From Runella rosea (lineage in GTDB: Bacteria; Bacteroidota; Bacteroidia; Cytophagales; Spirosomataceae), in the NCBI RefSeq assembly GCF_003325355.1, contig NZ_CP030850.1:1364001-1428000 (forward strand): a stretch of DNA of 64,000 nt, read 5' to 3'. The notes beneath the pieces were generated by a model. The model had not been told where the DNA came from and ran no database searches. It saw nothing but the letters and a program-made list of their open reading frames with translations. A program made the position numbers and the translations under genes. This document shows positions 32,473-41,864 of this stretch, piece by piece. Position 1 is the first letter of the stretch. Every line of letters begins with the position of its first letter.

Positions 32473-33174
32473 ATGGAAGAAAAAAAGACGAAATACCCTT
32501 TTAAAAATATCCTTGAAAAATACATTTCAGAGGTTCTGGTTATCTTCATTGGTATCTCCATGTCCTTTTTCTTTGACGAGTGGCGGCAAAACAGGCAGGA
32601 TGAAGCAACCGCAAGAAAGCATTTAACTTTTTTAAGAACCAATCTGATACAGGATACACTGCAATTAACGGGTATGGTACATTATGGCAGTCAGTTTGTG
32701 AGGAGTATCCATACATTAGTTTATTTTAAACAAGATTCCGAAATAACCGACAGTATCAATTTTTACATTGACCATGCCGCCAGTTATTTAACATTCAAAC
32801 CGAATCAAATGGCCTATGAAGAAATCAGGCAAACAGCCCATACCGACTTAATACAAAATGACTCTCTGAAAACGTTATTTTTATCCTATTATACCTCCAT
32901 ACTACCGAATTGTATTGAGTGGTGTAAAGTAGATGAAACACATACCATGACCCAATTAATCCCAGAGATGAGTCTCTATTTCCCAGTGGTCATTGATTCA
33001 TTAAATATTGTTTCAGCGCCCGAAAAAGCGAAAGCCTTAAGGCAAAAAAAATTGAGAAACTTGCTGTTAACCAATGCTACTTATAAACAGGCGACTCTCC
33101 AAACCTTTGCCTTCACTAAAAAATACACCAAAAAGCTTCTGGAAAAAGTCGATAATGAATTGAAAAAGCAGTGA
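32473..33174 (+). CDS. DUF6090 family membrane-anchored protein
   Basis: I take the ATG at 32473, giving a 233-aa protein starting MEEKKTKYPFKNILEKYISE. One membrane segment (~20-36, VLVIFIGISMSFFFDEW) is followed by WRQNRQDEATARKHLTFLRT, the typical DUF6090-like start, then a helical periplasmic domain. A TTG start at 32371 would add 34 Arg/Lys/Pro-rich codons that look non-coding. It lies downstream of the small membrane protein gene in the same direction. Function is unknown. Confidence 0.65.
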   Translation: MEEKKTKYPFKNILEKYISEVLVIFIGISMSFFFDEWRQNRQDEATARKHLTFLRTNLIQDTLQLTGMVHYGSQFVRSIHTLVYFKQDSEITDSINFYIDHAASYLTFKPNQMAYEEIRQTAHTDLIQNDSLKTLFLSYYTSILPNCIEWCKVDETHTMTQLIPEMSLYFPVVIDSLNIVSAPEKAKALRQKKLRNLLLTNATYKQATLQTFAFTKKYTKKLLEKVDNELKKQ

Positions 33175-33288
33175 AAAGCATTTCAGGCTTTTGTTCTCAT
33201 TTTTTACCTAGGCGCTGTGTGAAATTCATTAGACTTTCACTTTCAGAATCTTTAAAATACGTCCATAAACCATTTCACCTCTCAGCCC

Positions 33289-33843
33289 ATGACGCTTCGC
33301 ACCCTCATTTTAGTGGCAGGTTTATATTGTTGCCTGTTATGTCAACAGAGTCAGTTGCCGTCTTTGCAAGAAGAACAAAGGAGAATGATTGAAGAAGTTA
33401 AGATTCAACTTTCTGGGACCTGGCAAATAAAACAAGCCCAAATCCAACGCAGTGAATTGGTCGATATAAACTACCCAACGGGAATTTCTAAAGACACCTT
33501 GCTACAAAACCTTGGAACGTTGCAAATTCAACCTGCCACTCAGCAGTCTGACGAACGCATCCTGTCACTCGAAGGTATCCTGGAGTTTCGAAATCAGCTA
33601 CTGCCCGTCCACCTCAAATTTTATCCTCACCCTTCAAAAGACGCCCCGTCGCAAGGTGTGGTATTTATCAGTTTAGGTGTTTCCGCATCCAATACGCCAC
33701 TCTCCCAAGCCGCTATAAGCTATCTAAGTGCTATAGGCTTTTTAGACGAAAATTTTTCCATCAAAACCACGCTCCCACAATCCACCATGACGTGGCAAGG
33801 ACTCAATCGGGCGATGGTGGAAGCGAAGCTCCAAAAAATGTAA
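33289..33843 (+). CDS. Exported protein of unknown function, possible lipoprotein
   Basis: A 184-aa protein with an N-terminal hydrophobic signal TLRTLILVAGLYCCLLCQQS; Cys residues at 14, 15 and 18 are possible lipidation sites, with no perfect lipobox. The mature part includes QLSGTWQIKQAQIQRSELVD and LEFRNQLLPVHLKFYPHPSK, beta-rich and resembling lipocalin-like calycin strands. Family not recognised. Confidence 0.55.
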   Translation: MTLRTLILVAGLYCCLLCQQSQLPSLQEEQRRMIEEVKIQLSGTWQIKQAQIQRSELVDINYPTGISKDTLLQNLGTLQIQPATQQSDERILSLEGILEFRNQLLPVHLKFYPHPSKDAPSQGVVFISLGVSASNTPLSQAAISYLSAIGFLDENFSIKTTLPQSTMTWQGLNRAMVEAKLQKM

Positions 33844-33921
33844 ATTCTTAGGAAAACACAACCTACATCAAACGCAAGTATTTTGCTATCTTGTGATACC
33901 CATTCACAAAGAGAAACAGCA

Positions 33922-34509
33922 ATGACCGAAATCGACAAATTGAGCTTTGCCCTTCAGCAGTTTGCCGGCTTGACTGCCGAAGATTTTGAACTGTCGGCCG
34001 CGTATTGGAAACATAAAACGTACAAAAAAGGCGAGTTTTACAACGTTCACCGCAACATTTGTAAAGATTTGGGATTTGTCACCTCTGGTACTTTCCGTTC
34101 TTATACCGTCAATGAAGAAACGGGCGAGGAGAAAAACGTTTTTTTGTATTCCTCCCATGGCTTCTTGGTCACTTTCAAGAGTTTTATCAATCAAATTCCC
34201 TGCGATTACCACACCCAAGCCCTAACCGACGCCACGATTGTTTACATCAACATCATTGATTTATTATCGCTTTATCGACAATCGCACCAATGGGAAACCT
34301 TCGGCAGGCTTTTAGCGCAGGAAGCCTTCAATGTAACCATGACTCGGTTGGAGGGATTTTTGTTCAAATCTCCCGAACAACGTTACCTCGATTTGATACA
34401 CGACCACCCAGATATTTTCAACAACGTGCCGTTGTACCATATTTCCTCGTATTTGGGCATCCAAGGCCCTTCATTGAGCCGTATCCGAAAAAGACTTTCG
34501 CGTAAATAG
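33922..34509 (+). CDS. Crp/Fnr family transcriptional regulator
   Basis: A 195-aa regulator starting MTEIDKLSFALQQFAGLTAE. The cyclic-nucleotide-binding-type beta roll is seen in KKGEFYNVHRNICKDLGFVT and SGTFRSYTVNEETGEE, and the C-terminal winged helix in LYHISSYLGIQGPSLSRIRK. This is the short Bacteroidota Crp/Fnr type, without the full cAMP-binding signature, so its ligand is unknown. The ATG at 33922 fits the family. The alpha/beta hydrolase gene that follows 78 bp downstream is the probable target. Confidence 0.85.
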   Translation: MTEIDKLSFALQQFAGLTAEDFELSAAYWKHKTYKKGEFYNVHRNICKDLGFVTSGTFRSYTVNEETGEEKNVFLYSSHGFLVTFKSFINQIPCDYHTQALTDATIVYINIIDLLSLYRQSHQWETFGRLLAQEAFNVTMTRLEGFLFKSPEQRYLDLIHDHPDIFNNVPLYHISSYLGIQGPSLSRIRKRLSRK

Positions 34510-34587
34510 TTCGATTTTAACTTGGGTTAAAATTATTGCCGTGGGTGAGTGGCACCTTTGTATCATCAAAACAAACCACTTACGACA

Positions 34588-35364
34588 ATGAAATCGACAA
34601 AAACAATCGTACTTATTCACGGACTATTTGTAAACAACACAAGCTGGGCACAATGGAAAACGTATTTTGAATCGCAGGGCTATAAAGTATATACGCCTGC
34701 TAACCCCGGCCACGAAGGTACTCCTGCCCAACTTCGCAGCAACATCCACCCCGACCTCACCCAAACAGGGTTTGAAGATGTGGTGATGAACATCGTAAAA
34801 TTGATTGACACATTGCCCGAAAAACCAATCGTGGTGGGACACTCATTGGCAGGCTTGGTCGTTCAAAAATTGATCGAAATGGACAAAGCCGTTGCGGGAG
34901 TAAGTATCGACGGAGCGCCTCCAAAAAACGTATTGGCACCTTGGGCCACCGTCAAAATCGTACTGCCCGTGGTCAATTTCTTCAAAGGCAACCAAGCTTA
35001 TTTGGGAAGCAGAGAGTGGTACCACCGCGCTTTTTTCAATAACTTCACCAAGGAAGAAAGTGATTTGCTATTTGACAAAATTGCTGTACCCGAAAGCAGA
35101 AAAATTGCGCGTGACACGCTTCTTGCATCGTTTGCCAAAATTGATTTCAAAAAACCCCACAATCCATTGTTATTTATCGGAGGCGAAAAAGACAATATCT
35201 TTTCATCCTCCTTTACAAGGCGAATCGCAAGTTCGTACAAGGATAGTAGTAGTACCACCGATTTTAAGGAGTTTGCAGGACGAAGCCACTTTATAGCGGG
35301 CGAAAAAGGCTGGAAAGAAGTAGCCGGGTACGTATTGAACTGGATAAAAAAAGTAAATGCATAA
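34588..35364 (+). CDS. Alpha/beta hydrolase
   Basis: A 258-aa alpha/beta-fold hydrolase starting MKSTKTIVLIHGLFVNNTSW (oxyanion HG). The nucleophile elbow is GHSLAGLV, a likely acid residue is in GGEKDNIF, and the catalytic His is in FAGRSHFIAGEKGW. There is no signal peptide, so it is cytoplasmic. Substrates of this group vary (esters, lactones, epoxides). Pairing with an upstream Crp/Fnr regulator suggests inducible expression. It ends at a 15-bp-stem terminator. Confidence 0.85.
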   Translation: MKSTKTIVLIHGLFVNNTSWAQWKTYFESQGYKVYTPANPGHEGTPAQLRSNIHPDLTQTGFEDVVMNIVKLIDTLPEKPIVVGHSLAGLVVQKLIEMDKAVAGVSIDGAPPKNVLAPWATVKIVLPVVNFFKGNQAYLGSREWYHRAFFNNFTKEESDLLFDKIAVPESRKIARDTLLASFAKIDFKKPHNPLLFIGGEKDNIFSSSFTRRIASSYKDSSSTTDFKEFAGRSHFIAGEKGWKEVAGYVLNWIKKVNA

Positions 35365-35380
35365 TAGGATTTTCAATGAA

Positions 35381-35431
35381 GAAAACCTCCCCAAGCGAAG
35401 TTTAAACTATACTTTTCTTGGGGAGGTTTTC
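35381..35431. terminator. Shared bidirectional terminator
   Basis: GAAAACCTCCCCAAG (35381-35395) and CTTGGGGAGGTTTTC (35417-35431) form a perfect 15-bp stem. The A and T ends act as U-tracts in both directions. Its right arm overlaps the first base of the GH127 stop codon. Confidence 0.9.
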
Positions 35432-37446
35432 TACCGTACCACTGGCAGCCAAACCGTCATTTCGGAAGGGCCTCTGTTGGCCCAAGCGTAGTAGGGAATC
35501 AGTCGCAAGGGCAACGTTTTTTTACTTTTGGATAGGGGTCGGTAGAGTTGGTTCTGCCATTTTTGTTCGTTGATTACCACGGCATTTCCTTCCAAACCCA
35601 TCACTGAACTGTTGCCGATGGTCACGGAAACGGGTTGAAAGGCCATGTTTGCGGGCAAAGCAATATCAAATACCCTTGTGTTGGCGGGCATATCATTGGA
35701 TTCGGCGCAATACACAATGGGGCCTCGTTTTACGGCTATCTGATTACGGTTTTCTTCTACCAACGGGTTGGATTCTAGCAGTTCAACGGGCATTTCCAGA
35801 GCCCATTGAATGACATCTCCTTTTTTCCACGAACGCTGAAGCGTTACGTATCCCTTTTCAACGGTAAAATCAGTCGCTTTCCCGTTAATCATCAATTTAG
35901 CTTCCGCACACCAGCCCGGCAAACGTAATTTAATCTGGAATGGGTCGGCAGGGGCTTGATTTACCGTAATTTTTACGTTACCGTCCCACGGATAATTGCT
36001 TTCCTGTTGTAACTGCAACGGCTGCCCATTTTTGAGCGACGTTTGTAATCGACTGCTGCCGAACAGGTTACACCAAACGGCGTTATCGCTCAGACTGTAG
36101 GCGTAGTCGCTCACTTCCGTAATGGTACGTACGGTATTGGGTGGACAACAATTGGAAATGCGAATGTACGGAAGGCGCCCCCCCATCCAACGGAGTTGGT
36201 ACGGAAAATCGTTGGAGGCACTCAACGGATTGGTATAAAAAAAGGCATCTCCCGAAAGGCTAATGCCCGATAATACACTGTTGTACAACGCCAATTCCAC
36301 GACATCGATGTACTTGGCGTCGCCCGTGAGTGTAAACATCCGTCGGTTGAAAAGCACATTGCCGATGTTGGCGCAGGTTTCGTTGTGGGCGCTGACGTTG
36401 GGCAGTTGATAGTCACGCCCAAACGCCTGATGCGTTTTTTGGACATCGTTGGGCTTGTACGACGTACCGTAGGGAGATACTCCGTCAAAAAGCGCACCAC
36501 AGGCCCCCGTCACGTACATTTTTCGTTGGGTGAGATTATCCCAAATCAGATTCAGCGAGCGCATCAGTGAATCTTCGCCCGTCTCGGCATACACGTCTGC
36601 CACTCCAGCGTAAAGATACGTGCCGCGCACGGCGTGCCCCATGGCCACCGTTTGCTGCCGAAACGGAATACGGTCTTGGTTGTCGTCAGTCCCTTCGGTC
36701 GCGCCTTTGATGTTGATGAGGTAAGTGACCAGATCAAGGTATTTTTTTTCACGCGTGGTGCGGTACAATTCCGTCAGCCCCATATAGTGCGCGGGGCAGA
36801 GCGCATTGCGGGCTTGTTCGGGCGTGGCCACTTTGTAAAAACCAATCAGAAAATCGGCGGATTTCTTAGCAATATCCAGCAATGTGCTTTTACCCGTCGC
36901 GCGGTGATGAACGCAAGCTGCCGTCATCAAGTGTCCGAAGTTATAAGCTTCAAAACTGAGTTTATCTTCAAACAGCTTGGTCTTCCCCGTTTTCTTTTGC
37001 TCAATGATGGCTTTGGTATAAATGTACCCGTCTTCGCGCTGGGCTTGAGCCATGATGTCAATGGCCTTATCCATGATGGCGTCCCATGCGGGGTCTTTGG
37101 TGGCTGCATAAAGGCTCGCTACGGCTTCAAAGGTTTTGTAAAAATCACCGTCATGGAACGACGGCCCTTTAAAATTCCCCTCCACTACCCCAGCGGCGAT
37201 TTCAAAATTACGGAACGAATGACTGATATTTGGATCTGTATAGACCTTCCACAGGTGCGGAACCATTGTTTCTTTACATACCCGAAAGCGGTCGGCCCAA
37301 AAACCACCTGTCCACCGGACGTCTGACATTCCGGGCGAATAAAGTTTTGCGAAGGGGCTTTTGGCAGTGTTGATTAACCCTTCGTTTTGGGCAAAAAGTG
37401 GAGCCGAACAAGCGGCCCATAAGAATACAAAAAGGTGTTTTTTCAT
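35431..37446 (-). CDS. Glycoside hydrolase family 127-like (beta-L-arabinofuranosidase / DUF1680)
   Basis: A 671-aa secreted enzyme with signal peptide KKHLFVFLWAACSAPLFAQ. The (alpha/alpha)6-barrel signature regions are HDGDFYKTFEAVASLYAATK, FGHLMTAACVHHRATGK and VAMGHAVRGTYLYAGVADVY. The metal/nucleophile cluster is Glu356 and Cys358 (HNETCAN) with Cys433-Cys434 (ISNCCPPN), equivalent to the Glu-Cys-Cys-Cys zinc site of characterised GH127. By alignment of YxLPN to the Bifidobacterium enzyme, the usual acid/base Glu seems to be Gln340 here (HQAFG), so activity may differ. It likely acts on arabinose-containing glycans in the periplasm. Confidence 0.85.
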   Translation of the reverse strand: MKKHLFVFLWAACSAPLFAQNEGLINTAKSPFAKLYSPGMSDVRWTGGFWADRFRVCKETMVPHLWKVYTDPNISHSFRNFEIAAGVVEGNFKGPSFHDGDFYKTFEAVASLYAATKDPAWDAIMDKAIDIMAQAQREDGYIYTKAIIEQKKTGKTKLFEDKLSFEAYNFGHLMTAACVHHRATGKSTLLDIAKKSADFLIGFYKVATPEQARNALCPAHYMGLTELYRTTREKKYLDLVTYLINIKGATEGTDDNQDRIPFRQQTVAMGHAVRGTYLYAGVADVYAETGEDSLMRSLNLIWDNLTQRKMYVTGACGALFDGVSPYGTSYKPNDVQKTHQAFGRDYQLPNVSAHNETCANIGNVLFNRRMFTLTGDAKYIDVVELALYNSVLSGISLSGDAFFYTNPLSASNDFPYQLRWMGGRLPYIRISNCCPPNTVRTITEVSDYAYSLSDNAVWCNLFGSSRLQTSLKNGQPLQLQQESNYPWDGNVKITVNQAPADPFQIKLRLPGWCAEAKLMINGKATDFTVEKGYVTLQRSWKKGDVIQWALEMPVELLESNPLVEENRNQIAVKRGPIVYCAESNDMPANTRVFDIALPANMAFQPVSVTIGNSSVMGLEGNAVVINEQKWQNQLYRPLSKSKKTLPLRLIPYYAWANRGPSEMTVWLPVVR

Positions 37447-37618
37447 GGGGATACATCTGGAAGGTGAATAACCCGACCGTTGATGTACAAAAGCTTTCTG
37501 GGTGGTAAATCTCCCGCAACGGCTGGGTAATTCTTGGTCGTAAGAACTACAAAGGCAGAAAAGGCATAAATTCCATCTGGACTACGATGACACAACCCAC
37601 GGTGAAGCTTTCCTTTTG

Positions 37619-37626
37619 TATATTTG
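37619..37626 (+). promoter_or_regulatory. Probable -7 box (TATATTTG) of the DJ-1 gene
   Basis: Exact TAnnTTTG match, 27 bp before the start codon at 37653. No clear -33 TTG is visible. Confidence 0.45.
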
Positions 37627-37652
37627 GGCAACCCTTAACATCTCACTTCATC

Positions 37653-38369
37653 ATGAACGCTCTTTTTACGAAAAAACAATTACTATCGGCCTTGTTGGTA
37701 ATATCCTCTTTAGCGGCTTTTTCGCAGTCAGGTGCGGTTGCCGCCCCCCCCCAAGCCCAGCCCAAAACGATTGGAATTTTGCTTTTCAATAACTTCGAAA
37801 CCTTGGATGTATTTGGACCCGTGGAGGTCTTCGGTCGGTTGAAAGATTTATATAAAATAGAGTTTTATTCTTTAGAAGGCGGAATCATTTCAAGTACGCA
37901 AAACGTAAAAATTGTCACGGAAAAGCTTCCTGAAGACGAAAAATTGGACATTTTCCTCATTCCTGGCGGACAAGGAACGCGCAAAGAGGTAGAGCATGAA
38001 GCACTGCTCTCAAAAATCAAAGCCCTTTCTTCCACCGCCGTTTATACCCTGACAGTTTGTACTGGCTCGGCACTGCTGGCCAAAACGGGGCAACTGAACG
38101 GAAAAACCGCCACCTCCAATAAACGCGCCTACGATTGGGCCACGTCGCAGGGACCACAGGTAAAGTGGGTAAAAAAAGCCCGCTGGACCGTCGACGGTAA
38201 ATTTTACACTTCTGCGGGAATATCGGCTGGCATGGACATGACACTGGGTTTTATCAGCGATCGGCACGGCATTGACTTGGCCCGAAAAATAGCCTATGAG
38301 ATTGAATATACGTGGCAGGAAAACAAAGAGGTGGATGAATTCTATTTACAGGATTTGAAAACCAAATAA
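37653..38369 (+). CDS. Exported DJ-1/PfpI family protein
   Basis: A 238-aa protein starting MNALFTKKQLLSALLVISSL, with a signal peptide ending near AAFSQ. The DJ-1/PfpI domain follows: IGILLFNNFETLDVFGPVEV, IFLIPGGQGTRKEVE, the nucleophile elbow Cys136 in YTLTVCTGSALLAKTG, and SAGISAGMDMTLGFISDRHG. This is the isonitrile-hydratase/AraC-GATase-like branch. An unusual nine-C run (37744-37752) lies in the linker just after the signal peptide, within the reading frame. Function in the periplasm is unknown. Confidence 0.82.
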   Translation: MNALFTKKQLLSALLVISSLAAFSQSGAVAAPPQAQPKTIGILLFNNFETLDVFGPVEVFGRLKDLYKIEFYSLEGGIISSTQNVKIVTEKLPEDEKLDIFLIPGGQGTRKEVEHEALLSKIKALSSTAVYTLTVCTGSALLAKTGQLNGKTATSNKRAYDWATSQGPQVKWVKKARWTVDGKFYTSAGISAGMDMTLGFISDRHGIDLARKIAYEIEYTWQENKEVDEFYLQDLKTK

Positions 38370-38447
38370 GATAATGAGGGTTGACAGTGGCCTGTTACGG
38401 CCATTGGGCAGTATTTCAGGAAAACACCCTCAACCTTAGACTTTTTC

Positions 38448-39671
38448 ATGCTTCTACGCGCACTGTTGTTGATTAATATGTTTTTTTACCTCACCGTTTC
38501 TACGGACGCTTGGGGGCAAAAAGTGAATGTATTTCCAAAAAAAACCGACGCTCTTCACGTCAAAGTGGAGCTGTATGATCAATTGATGCGCGGCAACCAC
38601 TGGAATGAGGGCGCCATTATGCAGCACGTTATCTTCCCACCGGCGGGATTGGAGCGCCCGATTGTGGGTTCACAGGCCGATTGCCTAGACCCTACCTCCG
38701 AAATGTTGGCGGCTTATTCGCACAAATACGCGCTCACCAAAGACCCCAAAGACCGCGATATTGCCAACCAAATCTTTGAGGCCGTGCTCAAACTTGAGAA
38801 AGTAACGGGCGTGCCCGGATTGGTGGCGCGGAGCTTTAACCAAACCGACGAGCCGCTGTGGCACGAAGAGGTTTTGTGGTACCACGAATGGCACCAGTCC
38901 ACTTCCCTGCCCGGTTATCGTTGGCTTGGAGATCTGAGTTCGGATAAATTTACTTCAATCTGTTACGGGGTTGGCACCTTCTGGGAACTCTGCGCCGATG
39001 ATGCTTACAAACAAAAAGCGGCGGGATTGCTCGACCGGTTCATGGGACGCGTCGTTGACGACAATTTTAAACTCACCGACCTAGACGGCAAAATGACGAT
39101 GTGGGGCAATTTTTGCCCTGACCTACCGCACCAGCCACTCAATTCGTTGAAGATGCTGATGGGTCTCAAAGTGGCGCACCGCCTCACTGGCAAAGAACGC
39201 TACAACGCAGCCTATCATATGCTTATCGACCGTTACCACTACGACGACGAACAGTTGAAAGCCAAAATGCTCTTTCCGGCAGAATGGCGCAACGTGGGCG
39301 ACGATTATCACGCGGCCCGCTCACTGTATATGCTCATGCGCTACGAAAAAGACCGAAACCTACTGAACAAATACCGCATGAGTCTAAACCGCCACTGGGA
39401 AGATTGGAAAACGATTGACTTTGAGTGGGAAAGCAACATCTGGTTTATCATGGTCTATCAGGCGCTTACGGGCGAAGAAATCATGACCGAAGAACGAAAA
39501 AAAGCCATCAAAGATATGTGGGGGTTTGAGCGCACCACCCGCGAATTCAAGATTCCGATGAAAGGTGGCGGCACCAAAACGGTAAAATCGGAAGAAGAAG
39601 GCACCGCCGCCGCCATGATTCGCAACTACTGGTTTGGCCGGTATTATGGTTTAATTGACCCAAAATGGTAA
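38448..39671 (+). CDS. Exported protein, probably alpha-helical toroid, unknown
   Basis: A 407-aa protein with signal sequence LLRALLLINMFFYLTVSTDA. The body is mostly helical with recurring patterns of alpha/alpha-barrel enzymes (TSEMLAAYSHKYALTKDPKD, DDAYKQKAAGLLDRFMGRVV, KERYNAAYHMLIDRYHYDD) and conserved-looking aromatic/acidic stretches (EEVLWYHEWHQSTSLPGYRW). It may be a lyase or hydrolase of polysaccharides, but I recognise no family. It overlaps the next gene or nearly so, and both are probably exported together. Confidence 0.6.
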   Translation: MLLRALLLINMFFYLTVSTDAWGQKVNVFPKKTDALHVKVELYDQLMRGNHWNEGAIMQHVIFPPAGLERPIVGSQADCLDPTSEMLAAYSHKYALTKDPKDRDIANQIFEAVLKLEKVTGVPGLVARSFNQTDEPLWHEEVLWYHEWHQSTSLPGYRWLGDLSSDKFTSICYGVGTFWELCADDAYKQKAAGLLDRFMGRVVDDNFKLTDLDGKMTMWGNFCPDLPHQPLNSLKMLMGLKVAHRLTGKERYNAAYHMLIDRYHYDDEQLKAKMLFPAEWRNVGDDYHAARSLYMLMRYEKDRNLLNKYRMSLNRHWEDWKTIDFEWESNIWFIMVYQALTGEEIMTEERKKAIKDMWGFERTTREFKIPMKGGGTKTVKSEEEGTAAAMIRNYWFGRYYGLIDPKW

Positions 39672-39682
39672 AGAAATCAAAG

Positions 39683-40375
39683 ATGAAACACTACCTCTAC
39701 GCGTTGTATATAAGTTTGGCTGTGGGGCAATCAACGTTGGCCCAACCTACCCCACCCAAAGGCATGGTGTATGTGCCCGCGGGCCCTTTTATCATGGGCA
39801 GCCACTACGGCGACCCCGACGAGCGACCACAGCAAATGGCCATGACCAACGCCTTTTTTATTGATAAATACGAAGTAAGCAACGCGGAATTTGCCCAATT
39901 TGACCCCGAATTCAAATTTCCAGCGGGTAAAGAAAACAACGCGGTCATCGTGACTTGGCACCAAGCTGCGGCCTACGCCAAATGGGCAAAAAAACGCCTA
40001 CCCACCGAAAAAGAATGGGAAAAAGCGGCACGCGGAACCGACGGCCGCGTATTTCCGTGGGGCAACGTGTACGACGAATCCTTTGTGGTTTGGGACCAAA
40101 AAACCTCAAGGGGTGGCTCGATTGCCAAGCCAGAAAGTCCGTATGGCTGCTTTGACATGGCAGGCAGTGTGTGGGAGTGGACCGCCGACTGGTATAAGCC
40201 CTACCCTGGCAATGACGCTCCGATGGAACAGTACGGCGAAACCTACAAAGTGATGCGCGGCGGTTCTAATTTCAACGACCAAGCGTTGACCCGTACCACG
40301 CATCGGTATTATTTACATCCCGAAAAAATCAGCCGGTACAATGTAGGGTTTCGCTGCGTTAGGGATGTTGAATAG
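39683..40375 (+). CDS. Formylglycine-generating-enzyme-like (SUMF1/FGE-sulfatase) secreted protein
   Basis: A 230-aa protein starting MKHYLYALYISLAVGQSTLA. The FGE-sulfatase fold shows in GMVYVPAGPFIMGSHYGD, FFIDKYEVSNAEFAQF, RLPTEKEWEKAARGTDGRVF, PWGNVYDE, CFDMAGSVWEWTADWY and YKVMRGGSNFND, ending YNVGFRCVRDVE. Family members convert a sulfatase Cys to formylglycine or serve as binding domains. The two active Cys of true FGE are not clearly present, so a non-FGE role is likely. An alternative ATG at 39665 overlaps the upstream stop; I prefer 39683 for its clean signal peptide. Confidence 0.8.
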   Translation: MKHYLYALYISLAVGQSTLAQPTPPKGMVYVPAGPFIMGSHYGDPDERPQQMAMTNAFFIDKYEVSNAEFAQFDPEFKFPAGKENNAVIVTWHQAAAYAKWAKKRLPTEKEWEKAARGTDGRVFPWGNVYDESFVVWDQKTSRGGSIAKPESPYGCFDMAGSVWEWTADWYKPYPGNDAPMEQYGETYKVMRGGSNFNDQALTRTTHRYYLHPEKISRYNVGFRCVRDVE

Positions 40376-40707
40376 ATAGCTGGTGCTATCATAAGAAGGC
40401 CTCACAAAAAGACATATTTTTATTTCTTCATTGTCCGTTTCTGCAACGGATTCCAAATTTCCTGCGTAAATATCCTCAAAAGTCGGAGCATAGATCCCGC
40501 CGTATTTGATGCCAACTACCGTTTGATAACTATTTCCTGTTTTTTTTGGCTTTTTTTTTCAGAAGCCGTTCCTTTGGCAAAAGTTCGACGCCGTTTGATA
40601 CACGCCCCAATCGTCGTTAAACTTCCACACCGTTTATCACAAGTATCTGTTAGTCTTATAGTTAACAGAAAAACAACTAAGTCACATTGGGCGTACACCA
40701 TTTCCAA
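40376..40707. other. 332-bp gap with no convincing gene
   Basis: This stretch holds T-runs at 40536-40559 and a minus-strand open segment reading VVGIKYGGIYAPTFEDIY with no clear start or stop, possibly a gene remnant. The promoter of the acyltransferase must lie at the right end. I see no RNA gene. Confidence 0.3.
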
Positions 40708-41835
40708 ATGACTCAACGTCAGTACTTTCCACACCTGGACTTATTGAGGGTAGTTTTTGTTTTTATTGTCTTACTGCACCACTGGATGGCCGAAAATCCG
40801 TTTGCTTTTTTACCCTTCGGCAGTACAATTGCATTTGTGCTTTCTGGTTTTTTGTTGACAGGGCCTTTGCTAAAAGGGAAAGAAAGTGAGGCATCTTATT
40901 GGTATACTACAAGCCGCTTTTTAGCACGGCGCTTACTTCGAACGTTGCCCGTGTATTTATTAGTTTTGTTCATTTATGTCATTATTAATCGGTATCATTT
41001 TCGTCAGTATTTTATCAATTTTCTAACGTTTACGCAAAATTACGTCATTGCTTATCACAAAGACCCCATCACCAACCCCATAGACTACATCCAAACGTGG
41101 TCATTGGCAGTTCAGGAACAATTCTATATTTTTCTCCCTCTATTTATTTATCTGATACCCAACCGTTTTCACAAGCTTTTTTTTATTTTTTTGTCCGTTG
41201 CAGGGTTGGCGATTCGACTTTGGTACTTTTCATTGGAGCTTCCTTTTACCTATAACCACTACACGACGGAATGTTGCATTGATTGTTTTGGTATTGGGGC
41301 CTTAATTTCGTATTATCATTGTAAGCACCCCGACCAACTAAAGAAGCTATTGGCGAATAAAACCCTTTTGGGGATATTAATTTTTCTCTATTTATGCAGC
41401 ATGCCGGGCTATTATAGTAGTTCGAAAAATGAACTAGATTTTATTTATTACTCGCTTTACAACAACCTTTACCGAATTACCGAAAGAACGTTTGTTTCTC
41501 TACTTTCTGTCTGGTTCATTGCATGGGGCATTTATTATCCCTCCCAAACATTGACAAAATTCAGTACACATCCCATCATCAATTACACTGGTAAAATCAG
41601 TTATGGGATTTATATTTATCATTTTCTGGCCGCCGCCACTATCCTCAAAGGGCTTTACGCATTTGGATTGAAACCCAATCGATTTGAATGGTGGGTAGTT
41701 TGTTTAAATTTTTTAGGCACTTTTGCCGTAGCGGCTCTCTCTTTTGAATATATTGAAAAACCCATTTTAAAACTAAAAGATAAGTACTTTGGCGAAAAGG
41801 CCAAGCAACCGAAAAAAGAGGAATTGGCGACCTGA
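40708..41835 (+). CDS. Membrane acyltransferase (acyltransferase 3 / OafA-YrhL type)
   Basis: A 375-aa integral membrane protein starting MTQRQYFPHLDLLRVVFVFI. About ten membrane segments are visible. The family motifs are FPHLDLLR at the N-terminus with the catalytic-type LLHHW, then STIAFVLSGFLLTGPLLKG, RFLARRLLRTLPVYLLVL and TWSLAVQEQFYIFLPLF. Members transfer acetyl or other acyl groups from cytoplasmic donors to exported sugars (O-antigen, exopolysaccharide, peptidoglycan). No glycan genes are adjacent. The ATG at 40708 fits the family start. Confidence 0.9.
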   Translation: MTQRQYFPHLDLLRVVFVFIVLLHHWMAENPFAFLPFGSTIAFVLSGFLLTGPLLKGKESEASYWYTTSRFLARRLLRTLPVYLLVLFIYVIINRYHFRQYFINFLTFTQNYVIAYHKDPITNPIDYIQTWSLAVQEQFYIFLPLFIYLIPNRFHKLFFIFLSVAGLAIRLWYFSLELPFTYNHYTTECCIDCFGIGALISYYHCKHPDQLKKLLANKTLLGILIFLYLCSMPGYYSSSKNELDFIYYSLYNNLYRITERTFVSLLSVWFIAWGIYYPSQTLTKFSTHPIINYTGKISYGIYIYHFLAAATILKGLYAFGLKPNRFEWWVVCLNFLGTFAVAALSFEYIEKPILKLKDKYFGEKAKQPKKEELAT

Positions 41836-41864
41836 ACTTCAACGGAAAAATCAACCCTGAAACT

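Noticed and set aside
40376..40540. Minus-strand frame with VVGIKYGGIYAPTFEDIY as a gene
   Set aside because: No start codon or stop within a sensible distance, and it runs into the coding region of the FGE-like gene; kept only as a possible remnant.
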